A stretch of DNA of 64,000 nucleotides, taken from CAZDGV01 sp964505195. Lineage in GTDB: Bacteria; Bacteroidota; Bacteroidia; Chitinophagales; Chitinophagaceae. Positions 63,388-64,000 of the stretch are shown piece by piece (positions within the stretch are counted from its first letter, which is position 1; each line of letters starts with the position of its first letter). The DNA lies in the NCBI GenBank assembly GCA_964505195.1, contig CAZDGV010000002.1, positions 62,001 through 126,000 on the forward strand, given 5' to 3'. Made by a program: the position numbers and the translations under genes. The notes under the pieces are model-generated. The model did not search any database. It was not told the DNA's origin and was given only the letters and a program-made list of their open reading frames with translations.

Positions 63388-64000
63388 ATGAACGAGCAAA
63401 AAGAATGGATCGACTTTAGATCTGACACGGTAACCCAACCCACACCTGAGATGCGGGAAGCCATGATGCATGCTGAAATTGGAGATGATGTATTTGGAGA
63501 GGATCCGAGCGTAAATGCGCTGGAAAGAATGGCGTCAGACATGTTTGGTATGGAAAAAGCCCTGTTCTGCCCCAGTGGTACCATGACGAATCAAATTGCC
63601 ATTAAAGTGCATACCCAACCTGGCGATGAAGTGATATGCGACGAATTATCGCATGTTTATCAGTATGAAGGAGGCGGCATCGCATTTAACGCTGGCGCCT
63701 CCGTGCGCCTGCTGCAGGGCGACAGGGGCCGAATTTCGGTCAGCCATTTAGAAGGCGCTGTAAATGCAGACGATGTGCACAAGGCGAAAAGCAGTTTGGT
63801 CGTGCTGGAAAATACTTCAAACAGAGGCGGAGGCAGCTGCTATAATATCAATGATATTCAATTAATTAAAGAATTTTGCTCTGTATCCAATTTGTCCTTG
63901 CATCTCGACGGAGCCCGTTTATTCAATGCCCTGATTGCCCGCAAAGAAACGCCTTTACAATATGGATCAGTTTTCGATAGTATATCCATTTGCCTGAGCA
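63388..64000 (+). CDS. Low-specificity L-threonine aldolase, 3' end outside the window
   Basis: PLP enzyme that splits threonine or allo-threonine to glycine and acetaldehyde. About 204 residues are visible. DFRSDTVTQPTPEMREAM and GDDVFGEDPSVNALE are the family N-terminus, FCPSGTMTNQIA is the PLP phosphate loop, and LHLDGARLFNA contains the Asp that pairs with the PLP nitrogen. The PLP-binding Lys should lie after the window edge. The start ATG at 63388 leaves no other in-frame start before the conserved region. Confidence 0.92.
   Translation, partial: MNEQKEWIDFRSDTVTQPTPEMREAMMHAEIGDDVFGEDPSVNALERMASDMFGMEKALFCPSGTMTNQIAIKVHTQPGDEVICDELSHVYQYEGGGIAFNAGASVRLLQGDRGRISVSHLEGAVNADDVHKAKSSLVVLENTSNRGGGSCYNINDIQLIKEFCSVSNLSLHLDGARLFNALIARKETPLQYGSVFDSISICLS

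Noticed and set aside
1..64000. tRNA, rRNA, CRISPR arrays, insertion sequences, prophage, defence or toxin-antitoxin systems
   Set aside because: I looked on both strands and saw no repeat-spacer pattern, transposase, integrase, nuclease/toxin pair or tRNA-like gap; intergenic regions are mostly under 250 bases.

Overview
The window comes from a Bacteroidota genome, most likely family Chitinophagaceae. The evidence is mixed: Bacteroidota-restricted families (DUF4270, DUF4249, DUF3822, DUF5686, GSCFA, DUF2027-Smr, alternative GlmU), a short 285-residue primary sigma factor, and TAnnTTTG promoter boxes instead of E. coli -10 elements. The DNA looks moderately AT-rich throughout. It is a draft assembly with two 100-N gaps. 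There are 59 protein genes and one RNA gene. I see no tRNA, rRNA, insertion sequence, prophage or CRISPR array.

Layout. 1-3.6 kb: end of an unknown gene, lepA, a small membrane protein and a GNAT acetyltransferase. 3.6-13.7 kb (minus): a complex I operon nuoA-B-C-D-H-I-J-K-L-M-N plus one unknown small protein; nuoE, nuoF and nuoG are absent, and a gap removes the end of nuoH. 13.8-20 kb: acyl-CoA-binding protein, a glycosyltransferase/flippase pair, Sua5, and an alternative-GlmU/TpiA/hemerythrin operon. 20-24 kb: a DUF4397 lipoprotein and a large TonB-dependent receptor. 24-26.6 kb: purC, an ABA4-like protein and trhO, which is split by an assembly artefact. 26.7-38.5 kb (minus): DUF5686 outer-membrane protein, penicillin acylase, GSCFA protein, HMG-CoA lyase, rlmB, metK, DUF4270 lipoprotein and a GT5 N-domain protein. 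38.7-49.1 kb (plus): LPG-synthase-TM protein with rfaE2, ppk1-ppx, a BtuB-like receptor with an ALDH7 dehydrogenase, a subtilase and a DinB protein. 49.1-49.5 kb (minus): RNase P RNA. 49.5-58.5 kb (minus): Smr protein, amino acid permease, then a six-gene run DUF3822-rsmD-5-FCL-lpxK-rnr-polyprenyl synthase. 58.5-64 kb: MATE transporter, trxB-folB, DUF4249 lipoprotein, rpoD and the start of a threonine aldolase.

Most of this is housekeeping: respiration, translation quality control, tRNA/rRNA modification, one-carbon/folate/SAM metabolism, polyphosphate turnover and envelope biogenesis. I found no convincing new multi-gene system. The items most worth a second look are the NuoEFG-less operon with its unknown last gene, the strong promoter-motif signal, the matched terminators, and the trhO gap, which hides no missing sequence.
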